From contig OZ038472.1 in NCBI GenBank assembly GCA_964036295.1, positions 15,830,885-15,894,884 on the forward strand: DNA of 64,000 bases. The letters run 5' to 3'. The stretch's first letter is position 1. Each line of letters begins with the position of its first letter. Source of the stretch: Plumapathes pennacea (taxonomy: Eukaryota > Cnidaria > Anthozoa > Antipatharia > Myriopathidae). The notes beneath the pieces are model-generated. The model made no database searches. It had not been told where the DNA came from and saw only the letters and a program-made list of their open reading frames with translations. The position numbers and the translations under genes were made by a program. Positions 35,464-47,700 of this stretch are shown here, in pieces.

Positions 35464-35700
35464 GAATGGGGACCAGTAACCTCAGGCATCTAGTGGATTG
35501 GGTCCAACTTACCCCTCCGGCACCTGCCTCAGGTATCTTGGGGACTGGGTCCAACCACAACCTCAGGCATCTGGGAGAATGGGGACCAGCAACCTCAGGC
35601 ATCTTGGAGACTGGGTCCAACAACAACCTCAGGCACCTGGGAGAATGGGGACCAGCAACCTCGGGCATCTCGGGGACTGGGTCCAACCACAACCACAAGG
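35464..35700. repeat. 33/66-bp minisatellite
   Basis: Alternating 33-bp half-units (AACCTCAGGCATCTTGGAGA.. and AACCTCAGGCACCTGGGAGA..) give a 66-bp period; GAGAATGGGGACCAGC recurs at 35575 and 35641. Because 66 is divisible by 3, the frame 35322-35762 shows a 22-residue repeat; I regard that as a by-product. Confidence 0.9.
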
Positions 35701-36098
35701 ATTTCTTGCTGTCCCTGGGAACTAGAGTACCGCTGGACACATCCACTGGAGCTCACTCCTAAAGGAACAAAAGCCGGTAATACTTCATGTAAGATTAACT
35801 GTAAACTTCCGACATTTCTTTCCAACAAAACATCACAGGATTCCTGTGCACTGAAGTCTCGAGTATTACCCCCAAACCTGTTATTGAGTTTTCGTGATTT
35901 CATATTCTCCATAACGAAGCTTTCCAAATGCAAGTTTTCATATTTCTGACAGCCGGAACGTTTTGATTCGACTCTGAAATTGGGCAATTCCTGAAAAATG
36001 CAGGAAGAAAGCCGGCTAAAAGGATGTAGAGCCATGTTGTGCCTATGAATAACAGAAATAACGGACGTTTAACGCAATTTGGGATTTTCACGTAGTCT

Positions 36099-36268
36099 AA
36101 GGGTGTGTTTCTTTTCGGATCACTAATCGAAAAACATATTCTCTGTTTCTTTATTGAAATCCAAATCCGGACAATGAATCCACGTGATCCACACTGAGGA
36201 CGGATTCACTGGATCATATCCAAAATTGGATATTTTGAATCATGGATCTATTAAAGAAACGCACCCTT
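36099..36268. mobile_element. MITE with about 24-bp terminal inverted repeats
   Basis: AAGGGTGTGTTTCTTT at the left and AAAGAAACGCACCCTT at the right; the 170-bp interior is itself rich in GATCC-type inverted motifs. No coding capacity. Confidence 0.75.
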
Positions 36269-36294
36269 ACATGAAGTCGGGATTTCATGAAGTC

Positions 36295-36368
36295 AATCTC
36301 GTTCCCAGTCTCTGTCATCTCCCTCGGCCCGGGGACCAGGAGATGAAAGAGCCTGGGAACAAGGTTGA
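36295..36368. repeat. 74-bp palindromic element with 9-bp target duplication
   Basis: CATGAAGTC at 36286-36294 and 36369-36377 flanks a near-palindrome (CTCGTTCCCAG..CATCTCC against GGAGATG..CTGGGAACAAGG). Same family as the 45-bp element at 283-327. Confidence 0.8.
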
Positions 36369-36875
36369 CATGAAGTCAGGTTTCCACGTAGTCTTACATG
36401 AAGTAAAAAACGTAAGTGACCACTGCACCAGCTGGAACGCGCTTCTTTTTTTCCCAAAAAAGTAAGTGAACTGTGCAGAGTAACTGCAATTTAGCGATTG
36501 CTAGTGATTGCGAGTGTTTTCGCACAATTTCTTTGCCTGTTTTAGCTTCTTAAATAGTGTACGCGGACATTCATTTGCAAGTTGTTCGTGTCGAACCCAT
36601 AGACATTTCGAGTGCGTCAATATTTTTCTATTTTAGCAAATATTTAGATGCATCTTTGTTTCGCATTTATATACCTGGCACACAGTAGGTTTTATTTCAG
36701 TGGAATTGTAAACCTCACTGTACCATTGACAGGTTCCTTTCACAAAGCTTGATTTTTAGCAGAGAAGCTACAATCCTGATCAAAATTATGTGGGACACTG
36801 TATTATGTGTCACAGCGTTTTTCGATGTTGTCGTACTTTGAACTCACACAGAAGTGTCTATGACAGATTCTTCCT

Positions 36876-36993
36876 CCCCCCCCCCCCCCCCCCCCCTCCC
36901 CCTCCCCCTATTCAATGTTGTAAAGTAGGTACAAGGCAAACATCTTACAGAACTTGTACCCAAAATTTTCAACATCATGACGGGGGGGGGGGG
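36876..36993. repeat. C21 run and G12 run, mutually complementary, upstream of CRYZ
   Basis: C-run 36876-36896, followed by TCCCCCTCCCCC, and G-run 36982-36993 with GATGGGG. The runs are 85 bp apart and about 190-300 bp before the CRYZ start codon. They can pair with each other or form i-motif/quadruplex structures. Confidence 0.9.
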
Positions 36994-37179
36994 ATGGGGT
37001 GGCAGTGCTGAAGTCCTTGTAATGGCTCTTGTTGGTGTGTACCAGTATTTTTGTCTTGGATTGTACATATCTTTAAATTGAAGGGTAGGAAAGAGAATTT
37101 TTGAGGTTATGATACAAGATGATTTCATGGCTATCTAATTAATTGTCACTTTCAGGTAGCAGCACCATTTATTTGGAAC

Positions 37180-40100
37180 ATGAGCAGCATCATGAAGGCA
37201 ATCCGTGTGGCAGAGTTTGGAGGACCAGAAGTGTTGAAAATGATGACTGACATTCCAGTACCATTGGTCTCCAAGGGTCAGGTTAGAGCACAAGGTCCCT
37301 CAACAAAATTGTACTTTATTGTCACAGTATGAGGTGGAATTTATATACTGCATGACATGCTGGCCGACCCTGTGTATGGCTCTCACAAGAATTTATATCT
37401 GAGAATAGGCCATCAGTCTAGATATAAAGTGTCTGCATATGTTGATCATTGTCAAGTCTATCAAGGCACAGCGAAATCTGTGTCTGCTTGCCCAGGGGGT
37501 AATTACCAAGCTTTCCAATTGGGCTAATAGTATAGATTTTCCTGACAACTTGTTCAGAAGAAAGCTGTTTGAGTTATTTAGACTAGTGAGTCATGGCTAT
37601 ATACAGCTTAATTTTGCCAGTTTTTGTGTGTGTGTGTGTGTGTGTTTTTTTTTTGTTTTTTTTTTTGCCATGCCGTGGTCGGTATTCTCTCAGATAAGTC
37701 GTGCATATGTAGTTTGGTCTGAAATAGGGTTGCATGTATAAATAATTATATGAAGGCATTTGAACTTCATTTAGTGCTAGAAGCAAGGATTTTAATTGAT
37801 ATGTCTATGGACCTGTTGCATCTAAAATGGTCTCTGTCTTTTTCACTTGAAGGTCCTTGTCAAACTGTCAGCTGTTGGTATCAACCCTGTAGATACTTAC
37901 ATCAGGAGTGGGACATATGCTAGGAAACCCACTTTGCCATACACACCAGGCAGTGACGGAGCTGGAGTAGTCCACACGGCCGGAGAAGGAGTGACTGCAT
38001 TTAAAGTAAGGATATGATACTGAGCTTTATGTACAAAATCACGACCTGGACTGGACCAGCCCAGGCTGTTTTAAAACCTTGCAGTAATTTAGAAAATTGT
38101 GGCGTCAAAAAGAACATGATTAATACATACAGTATGGCCCAAGATTGGCCTTAACTCTTTCACTCCTGAGAGTGATCAACTTCAATTTTCTCCTACAGTT
38201 TCTCTCCAGGGATGTATTATGCAGTATGGAGAATTTTTCACTTGATTGTTCACTCAGATGAAAGATCATTGGCTTATCAATAAATATCACTATATTGCTC
38301 ATACGTTTTTGTTCTTGGATACTTAGGAGAATTTGTATTCTGAGCTTAGAAGTGAAAGGGTTAAAATATATTAAATAGGGAACCTGCATCAAGTCACTTT
38401 TTTGTTCCCCATAACCCTGAAATTAATTTGTTTCAGTGGTTGTTTGTTTTTGTTTGTTTGTTTGTTTTCTCTTTATCCCTCAAGCCTGGAGATCATGTTT
38501 ACATCACGCAAAGTTTGACAGGAACCTATGCAGAATTCAGCCTGTGCGACATGAACTCTGTTCACAGACTTCCAGATAATGTTTCATTTAGTCAGGGTGC
38601 AGCCCTTGGTGCCCCGTATTACACAGCATACAGAGCTCTCTTCCACAGGTAAACACTGACAAACTCATGAGTCGAAACATCAGTCACCAACAACAGTCTT
38701 CCTGTAGACCATTCTAACCCAGACGGTCGAAACTAAACGTGTACTGCATATTTAAGTTAATGTTAACTAATAAATGATCAGCTAATATTGCAGCCAACAG
38801 TCAGAATCTCTTAAAGTGAGCACTAGGTTTAACAGTGAATGTTTGTTTTGTTTGTACAGCTTAAAAGTTCGACCTGGTGAGACTGTACTTATCCACGGAG
38901 CCAGTGGAGGGGTGAGTGAATTATGCACGAAGAACACACTCAGATGAAAGTTTACAAACTGCCATTCTTTCTATTTTACTGAAAGGAGCTGAATTGACTC
39001 CTTTCAAGTTAGAAAACCATCTATTTAATCACTGAATACAGTCAACTCTCTCTTAGCAGACACCCCTGTAAAGTGACAGCATGAAAACTTGGTCCTTGCC
39101 AATTTCCACTTGTTTCTCTGTAACTGAAATCATCTTTAAGAACTTGGACACCTCTCTAAGGTGCAGACATTAATGCTAGTCCCAACGGTGTCCGCCTTAG
39201 AGAGTTTAAGTGTAACTCCAAGAGAGCACATCCTCTTTGTGTGCCAGCATGCAGAAACGTTGCGGTTTCAAGTTGTCCCTGTTGTTGTTTTGCTTGTTAA
39301 TGCTGCAGGCCACTCTTTCCCTTTAGGTTGGCGTGGCAGCAGTGCAGTTTGCAAGGGCCTATGGGATGGTTGTCATAGGGACAGCTGGAACACCTGAAGG
39401 GGAGGCCCTGGTTAAACAAGCAGGGGCACATCACGTGTTCAATCATCGCACTGCAGATTACACAAAGGGGATTATGGTACATGACCTGTAGCATGATTTG
39501 TGAGTCGTTTCTCAAATAATCTGAAATGTGGTACTTTCTATTCCTTGACTGCCAAATGAAACCTGTTAGGGAGTGTTAGGGAGGGGGCATGTGAAAATTT
39601 TGACAACTCATGGTTATTATTATAAAAGAATACAGTTTTTGCATTGTTGTTGAGTAGAGTAAAGCTGCATTTAATGTCACAACTTGACCATTCCTTGGAC
39701 AGTTCTGCTCATTTCATGGAAAATTTAAAGGATCAGTTTTACTCTCTTGTGTTGTACAAACTCTCCCTGTTTTAACTTACACAGGACATTACGGGTGGAC
39801 GCGGCGTCAGTGCCATCGTAGAAATGTTGGCGAACGTCAGCCTGAATAATGATCTTCAACTAGTGGCAAGAAATGGACGAATAGGGGTGGGTAAAATACT
39901 CCACAAGTTTGCAAGACTGCTCACTGCCATTGATTTGGATCACATAATTTTAACAGCAATTTCTGTGTGATTTAGGCCCATTTCAAACTTCAAGTTTTAC
40001 ACTGAGTTTGTGCTCATAAAAAGTTTGGGCCTTTTAAATGGTAACACTCTGATATATACTAAGCGTACCATACATGGTATAGCCAAGAGTCCTTGTAATT

Positions 40101-40830
40101 TTTTGTGTCTTGATAATTGCCAAATGTCATCTTGTTTAGAGTTTTTTCATATCAGCTCTTCTTCTATTGTAATATGGTTGATGGTGGCGAGTTTACTGTT
40201 TCTTTTATGTTTTACAAAATTGTATTTTAGCTCTTAGGTGATTTGTGTGTAAATAGAGGATTGATTGATTGGTTGATTGATGTGTTTGATTTTTGATTGA
40301 CAGGTTGTTGGCAACAGAGGCGTGATTGAGATCAATCCTCGAGACACCATGGCTAAAGAGTCGAGTATTGTGGGTGTTATGTTGGCTGGGGCTTCACAGG
40401 TTAGTCTTGCTCTTCTCTTTCACTTGTTTATGTATTTGTTCCTGTCCTTGTCCTTTTTGCGGTGTGTGTTTATAATTAACTCTTTTATTGTCCTTTTCTT
40501 CGTCCTAGTCCTCTTTCTTCTTCTCCTTCTTTTCAGTTTTAGTCCAAAACCACGGCTTGTAACCAGTCATAAAAGTGAATTGTCAACTCATACAAGTTGT
40601 ACGACTCGTTTAGGGTAGCTTTATTTGCACTACAGGTTTTATCTTTACCAAAATCCATTACTTTCCAGAGCGATCGTGATGAAACAAAGGCCGCGATGCA
40701 TTCTGGTATGGAGGCAGGCTGGATCAAGCCAATTGTAGGCAAGGAATTTCCTCTGGACCAGGCACCCGAGGCACACCGGGAAATTATCGAAGGCAGAGGT
40801 GCAAAAGGGAAGATGATTATGCTACTTTAA
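37180..40830 (+). CDS. CRYZ: Zeta-crystallin / NADPH:quinone oxidoreductase
   Basis: Eight coding exons: 37180-37281, 37853-38005, 38485-38648, 38860-38911, 39327-39476, 39785-39886, 40304-40399 and 40669-40830. All introns are GT-AG, and the joins keep frame to give 326 residues, against 329 in the human protein. It is a zinc-free medium-chain dehydrogenase/reductase that reduces quinones with NADPH in the cytosol; vertebrate homologues also bind AU-rich RNA. Visible marks: [14 protein letters not shown] at the start, [11 protein letters not shown] (44-54), the nucleotide-binding [18 protein letters not shown] (153-170), MLANVSL, then the highly conserved [13 protein letters not shown] (250-262), and GWIKPIVG to a final GKMIMLL. 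An acceptor at 37155 and donor-like AAAAAAGTAAGT near 36460 suggest a 5' untranslated exon. Intron 2 holds a piggyBac-like MITE. Confidence 0.95.
37625..37666. repeat. (TG)n followed by T-rich tract, CRYZ intron 1
   Basis: About ten TG units and then a T run broken by one G. Confidence 0.95.
38151..38364 (+). mobile_element. piggyBac-like MITE in CRYZ intron 2
   Basis: TTAA (38151), CTCTTTCACTCCTGAGAGTG at the left, AGAAGTGAAAGGG and TTAA (38361-38364) at the right. It is colinear with the 27.55 kb copy. Confidence 0.85.
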
Positions 40831-40885
40831 CTGGCTAAGATATCAGGATGCAATATTTAGTAATGTCACATGCTCATATAACGTG

Positions 40886-40891
40886 AATAAA
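40886..40891 (+). terminator. CRYZ polyadenylation signal
   Basis: AATAAA 56 nt after the CRYZ stop codon, followed by T-rich sequence. Confidence 0.7.
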
Positions 40892-41733
40892 TTGTATTTT
40901 TAACCCACCGGCCTCAATCTGAATCAAGCTCATTTTCTCTTCTTGACTTCCGTTTCCGGTTTTGTAAAGGTGCTTAGCCAAGCTACATGGTTACCATGGA
41001 AACATGATTTGTATCTACTTCACTAGAAGCAAAAAGCTGTGCTCCCAGTTCATTTCATTTCTCTTTAGCATGAGTGTCAAAGTGGCTTACTGACATAGAA
41101 CACTGCAACTCCTACAGGTGCTGTTCTAGTCATACTCTGAAGTGTTTATACTTATACCTAATTAATTATTATTACCAGACTCGGAACTGGCCTCCTAGAC
41201 TAGACTATGCATATAAATTGCTATTCAGAGTGCTTTGTGGAGATTTATATGGGCCTGTGAAGTATTAGTAAGGTTACATTATAAATTCCAAGATAATTTA
41301 TTTCGTGCATATTACAAAACAGATGAACATTAAAGGCGTAACTGACTCAAAAGTGACAGATTTCTGACTTCATACAAAAACTGCAGGAATTGAATGTGAG
41401 ATTAAAATACGAAAGTGAGCTTTTTTCTTTTTAGCGAAATAATATTACAGTAAGACAACATGAACATTCGGGATATGAGGAAGCCAAATGAGCAGTGTGT
41501 ATTTTTTCGTGTTTGTTTTTCCCACGTCTTTTGTACCAGTAATCCGACTCATTATACCATGGCGCTGATTGGTTTGCTGTTATAACAATAATAATAACGA
41601 AACCAATCAAAGCGCTTGTTAGGAAATCACAACCGTGACGCTCGTGAGTGAAATAAGCTCATGCGAAATGTCGCTGTACATTTGTCAGCCATTCCTCAAA
41701 CCAGACAGCTAGGTGGCTGGTTTACCGGCTGAG

Positions 41734-44700
41734 ATGCTTCTCGCTGAAGCGGGAAGGTCGCTTACTAAAGACCTTGTGAGTCTTTTCCGTCATGACCTCA
41801 ACACGCCTAATGTACTGGAGCGCTTGGTGCAGGAAATACATGCCAACAAAGAATTGTATAGTTACATGTTTTTAAACCATCCTGGATCTGAAGACATGCT
41901 CTGGGGTATTCTGAGGCTTTTGAGCAATGAAGATTCAAGGTAAGTAAAAGTATTTCCTGATGCGATGGCGTCCGTTTTAATTTGGCGTAAAACTTTGTCG
42001 TTTAATATTTGACTTAAATATAGCGTCTGTTGTTATTTTGGTCAAAGTGATTTAAATTACATTGCAGTTTGTGTTCTGTTTTCAATAACTTGAGAACATT
42101 CTGGCTTTATGATCTTTAGTCATGTTTAGCTGGTGGTCGAATGTAGTTCACTTAGCGGCCGCTGTGCTTCACAAATGATTTTCATTTCATTTGTTATGCA
42201 CAAGTTAATCCTTTCTTTTCTTATGTAAACATCTCACTAAAGCTGTTTAATTGTACCAGTACATGTAACTTCAATTCCTGATAATCTGCACGGCGATCGT
42301 TTCTGCTCTTTTACCAACTATCCTTTAGAATTTTTTTTTTTAAATTTATGTAGAGTGGTGTGTCAAAATACAGCGAAAATTTCATATTTGGGGTTAGATC
42401 TTCCATTCGTGCTTACGAGGAATTGTAATTATCACAAGCTTAAATTTTGGACGTAAAGTGCCCGGAAATGTAGGAAATTTAAGAAACAGCCCCACACGGA
42501 AGTTAAAAAACAAAGCAAAACAAAAATTAAAATAGGCAGCTGTTTATAATAATATTGACAGCTGTTTTTCAGTAATATGAATTAATTGCTTCCATCTCGT
42601 TGGTAGGCAGTGACGCAGTTTCTAGTTTATTCCTGACATTATATCTTTCAGAACCTTACATTGGCATACAGAGATATGAAGAAATATTTAAGTATTAAAT
42701 TGAAATGAAAGCTACGCTTTGTTTACTTAGCAACTAAACGATGGTTTTCATGCAAAGCCATTATTTAAATTAATCATTTATATGTGGGAAGCATGTTCTC
42801 CCCAAGAAAGCCCACATTATAATTCCGAAACATTGTACCTGCTAACTTATATTTTTTTATTCAGACTGGACAGTGTTTATTTTAAGATTTAAAAATGTTT
42901 ATGAATTTTATGAATGTATAGATGTCATGGGCAGTTTGCTTATGAACGATTTAGAGATGTTCAACCATTCTGTCATAAATTATGTGCACTTAACAAGAGA
43001 AAAGTTAGTACAAAGAAAAAAAGGGTAACTTACTGTATGAATGAAAATTCAATCTTTGAAGAAGTATGAAAAAAGGCTTTTTTAAAATATATATATATTT
43101 ATTACATAAACTCTGGTGTGATTTCCGCCACTGAGAAATGTCGTATCTAAACACACGTAAAAATATGATATTTTTACGTGTGTTAATATCAGCCAAGCAG
43201 TGATCTTGCATGTTTTTGCATTTCTTAGTGGCGGAAATCTCTGTATCACACCAGAGTTTATGAAATAAATAGAATAATACACGGACGCTTGGAGATATGA
43301 AATTTATCTTCTCGTGTTCATCTCGATATCTCACTCGTTCGCTTCGCTCACTCGTGAGATATTGAGATAAACACTCGAAGATAAATTTCATATCTCTGCG
43401 CGCCCATGTATTATTCTCTATATATCTTTAATGGATAATACACATCTGTCCGGAAGCTCATTTGGCTCAAGGGAGGAGAAGGTGGTTAGTGTACCCAGCA
43501 GAGAAACAGTCCAGGGATAGGGTAGTGAAGGGTGGGGCACTTGCTGTTGTGAGGTGTTAACTCAGAAATGACAGGGTTGCACATTTTTAGGTCTCTTCTA
43601 ACTAATTCTGCAGGATTGCTGGAAATGCTGCCTATGTGATTGGAAGCCTGGCAGAGATAGACCCAGGGAAGAAACGTATTGTAGACATCTGTACTGAGCG
43701 GAGCAGTGACACAAAGCGCATTCTGCCTTCTCTGACATCCATGCTGGACATGACAGATCCAGAGACAGTGATGAATGCTGCAGGGACTATGGGCACGCTG
43801 GTAAGAAAAAAAAAAATCAAGTTCAGATATTACAAAATATAATTTATGAGTACTCAAATAAGAAGTGATTTTGATTGACAGCTTTTATCTCAGCAACTCA
43901 CCAAATGCAAATTTCATAATCCCGGGTGGGATGGTGGGATGGTGGGATGGAATCCCAAGTGGGATCCTGCCTGGGATGTTCCATAATCCCATGTAATACA
44001 TGTAAGGAAGGTGCATACATGTAAGGAAGGTGCATACATGTAAAAAGGTGCATACATGTAGGGAAGGTGGATACATGTACGAAAGGTGCATACATGTAAG
44101 GAAGCTGCATTCATGTAAGGAAGGTGCATACATGTAAGGAAGGTGCATTCATTTAAGGAAGGTGCATACATGTAAGGAAGGTGCATTCATGTAAGAAAGG
44201 TGCATACATGTAAGGAAGGTGCATTCATGTAAGGAAGGTGCATACATGTAAGGAAAGTGCATACATGTAAGGAAGGTGCATTCATGTAAGAAAGGTGCAT
44301 ACATGTAAGGAAGGTGCATACATGTAAGGAAGGTGCATACATGTATGGAAGGTGCATACATGTAAGGAAGGTGCATACATGTAAGGAAGGTGCATTCATG
44401 TAAGGAAGGTGCATACATGTAAGGAAGGTGCATACATGTAAGGAAGGTGCATTCATGTAAGGAAAGTGCATAAATGTAAGGAAGGTGCATACATACAAGG
44501 AAGGTGCATAAATGTAAGGAAGATGCATACATGTAAGGAAGGTGCATAATTGTAAGGAAGGTGCATAATTTTTAAGGAAGGTGCATACATGTAAGGAAGG
44601 TGCATACATGTAAGGAAGGTGCATACATGTAAGGAAGGTGCATTCATGTAAGGAAGGTGCATATATGTAAGGAAGGTGCATACATGTAAGGAAGGTGCAT

Positions 44701-47700
44701 ACATGTAAGGAAAGTGCATACATGTAAGGAAGGTGCATACATGTAAGGAAGGTGCATTCATGTAAGGAAGGTGCATACATGTAAGGAAAGTGCATACATG
44801 TAAGGAAGGTGCATACATGTAAGGAAAGTGCATACATGTAAGGAAGGTGCATACATGTAAGGAAGGTGCATACATACAAGGAAGGTGCATACATGTAAGG
44901 AATATGCATGCATGTAAGGAAGATGTATTCATGTAAGGAAGGTGCATACATGTAAGGAAGTTGCATACATGTGAGGAAGGTGCATACATGTAAGGAAGGT
45001 GCATTCACGTAAGGAAGGTGCATACATGTAAGGAAGGTGCATACACGTAAGGAAGGTGCATACATGTAAGGAAGGTGCATACATGTAAGGAAGGTGCCTA
45101 CATGTAAGGAAGGTGCATTCATGTATTTATAATGGGTTTTATCAGATTCTCAGGAATTCCCATATATTCCAATAATTGTTACTTGTTGCAAGATCGATTT
45201 GTGTGACTGAATGAATATTTGGTAATTCCTAGTAATGATGATGATGAACTGAAACAAGTTCATTAGAATTCACCAAGAGTTCATGAAAATACTTATGCAC
45301 ATTTGATGAACTCTGATGAACTGAAACAAGTTCATGAGAATTCACCAAGAGTTCATGAAAATATTTCATGCACACTTGATGAACTCTAATGAACTGAAAC
45401 AAGTTCCATAATCCCGGGTGGGATCCCGCCCGGGATGTTCCATAATCCCGGGTGGGATCCCGCCCGGGATGTTCCAGAATCCCGGGTGGGATCCCGCCCG
45501 GGATGTTCCAGAATCCCGGGTGGGATCCCGCGCGGGAAGTTCCAGAATCCCGGGTGGGATACCGCCTGGGAAGTTCCATAATCCCGGGTGGGATCCCGCG
45601 CGGGATTTTTGATAATCCCGGGTGGGATCCCGCCTGGGATGTTCCAGAATCCCGGGTGGGATCCCGTGCGGGATGTTCCAGAATCCTGGGTGGGATCCCG
45701 CCCGGGATCTTCCAGAATCCCGGGTGGGATCCCGCGCGGGATGTTCCATAAACCCGGGTGGGATCCCGCCCGGGATGTTCCAGAATCCCGGGTGGGATCC
45801 CGCCCGGGATGTTCCAGAATCCCGGGTGGGATCCCGCCCGGGATGTTCCAGAATCCCGGGTGGGATCCCGCCCGGGATGTTCCAGAATCCCGGGTGGGAT
45901 CCCGCCCGGGATGTTCCAGAATCCCGGGTGGGATCCCGCGCGGGAAGTTCCATAATCCCGGGTGGGATGCCACCCGGGATGTTCCATAATCCCGGGTGGG
46001 ATCCCGCCCGGGATGTTCCAGAATCCCGGGTGGGATCCCGTGCGGGAAGTTCCAGAATCCCGGGTGGGATCCCGCCTGGGAAGTTCCATAATCCCGGGTG
46101 GGATCCCGCCTGGGAAGTTCCATAATCCCGGGTGGGATCCCGCCTGGGAAGTTCCATAATCCCGGGTGGGATCCCGCGCGGGATTTTCGATAATCCCGGG
46201 TGGGATCCCGCCTGGGATGTTCCAGAATCCCGGGTGGGATCCCGCGCGGGATGTTCCAGAATCCCGGGTGGGATCCCGCGCGGGATGTTCCAGAATCCCG
46301 GGTGGGATCCCGCCCGGGATGTTCCAGAATCCCGGGTGGGATCCCGCCCGGGAAGTTCCAGAATCCCGGGTGGGATCCCGCCCGGGATCTTCCAGAATCC
46401 CGGGTGGGATCCCGCCCGGGAAGTTCCAGAATCCCGGGTGGGATCCCGCCCGGGATGTTCCAGAATCCCGGGTGGGATCCCGCCCGGGAAGTTCCAGAAT
46501 CCCGGGTGGGATCCCGCCCGGGATCTTCCAGAATCCCGGGTGGGATCCCGCGCGGGATGTTCCATAAACCCGGGTGGGATCCCGCCCGGGATGTTCCAGA
46601 ATCCCGGGTGGGATCCCGCCCGGGATGTTCCAGAATCCCGGGTGGGATCCCGCCCGGGATGTTCCAGAATCCCGGGTGGGATCCCGCCCGGGATGTTCCA
46701 GAATCCCGGGTGGGATCCCGCCCGGGATGTTCCAGAATCCCGGGTGGGATCCCGCCCGGGATGTTCCAGAATCCCGGGTGGGATCCCGCCCGGGATGTTC
46801 CAGAATCCCGGGTGGGATCCCGCCCGGGATGTTCCAGAATCCCGGGTGGGATCCCGCCCGGGATGTTCCAGAATCCCGGGTGGGATCCCGCCCGGGATGT
46901 TCCAGAATCCCGGGTGGGATCCCGCCCGGGATGTTCCAGAATCCCGGGTGGGATCCCGCCCGGGATGTTCCAGAATCCCGGGTGGGATCCCGCCCGGGAT
47001 GTTCCAGAATCCCGGGTGGGATCCCGCGCGGGAAGTTCCATAATCCCGGGTGGGATGCCACCCGGGATGTTCCATAATCCCGGGTGGGATCCCGCCCGGG
47101 ATGTTCCAGAATCCCGGGTGGGATCCCGCCCGGGATGTTCCAGAATCCCGGGTGGGATCCCGCCCGGGATGTTCCAGAATCCCGGGTGGGATCCCGCGCG
47201 GGAAGTTCCATAATCCCGGGTGGGATGCCACCCGGGATGTTCCATAATCCCGGGTGGGATCCCGCCCGGGATGTTCCAGAATCCCGGGTCGGATCCCGTG
47301 CGGGAAGTTCCAGAATCCCGGGTGGGATCCCGCCTGGGAAGTTCCATAATCCCGGGTGGGATCCCGCCTGGGAAGTTCCATAATCCCGGGTGGGATCCCG
47401 CCTGGGAAGTTCCATAATCCCGGGTGGGATCCCGCGCGGGATTTTCGATAATCCCGGGTGGGATCCCGGGTGGGATCCCGCCTGGGATGTTCCAGAATCC
47501 CGGGTGGGATCCCGCGCGGGATGTTCCAGAATCCCGGGTGGGATCCCGCGCGGGATGTTCCAGAATCCCGGGTGGGATCCCGCCCGGGATGTTCCAGAAT
47601 CCCGGGTGGGATCCCGGGTGGGATCCCGCGCGGGATCTTCCAGAATCCCGGGTGGGATCCCGCCTGGGAAGTTCCAGAATCCCGGGTGGGATCCCGCGCG

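Larger units (their letters stand above)
33719..36098. other. Intergenic stretch with minisatellite, no gene recognised
   Basis: Outside the repeats listed separately, only short frames without motifs. Around 34.8-35.1 kb GC and CpG content rise (GCGCGGTCGCGCATGC-like), which could mark a promoter, but no transcript can be drawn from it. Confidence 0.4.

Noticed and set aside
35322-35762. 146-codon frame with a 22-residue repeat
   Set aside because: The periodicity comes from the 66-bp minisatellite; both strands are open.
36184-36465. 93-codon plus-strand frame
   Set aside because: Composed of the MITE and palindromic element at 36.1-36.4 kb, not an independent gene.
40010-40237. 75-codon frame between CRYZ exons 6 and 7
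   Set aside because: Intronic, hydrophobic by AT-rich composition, and not needed for the CRYZ reading frame.
43005-43391. 128-codon minus-strand frame
   Set aside because: It lies across two abutting fold-back MITEs; no protein similarity.
44187-45122. 311-codon minus-strand frame of CTFLTCMHLPYMYAPSLHV repeats
   Set aside because: It arises from the 19-bp array being stop-free in all phases of that strand; overlapping frames repeat the same peptide.
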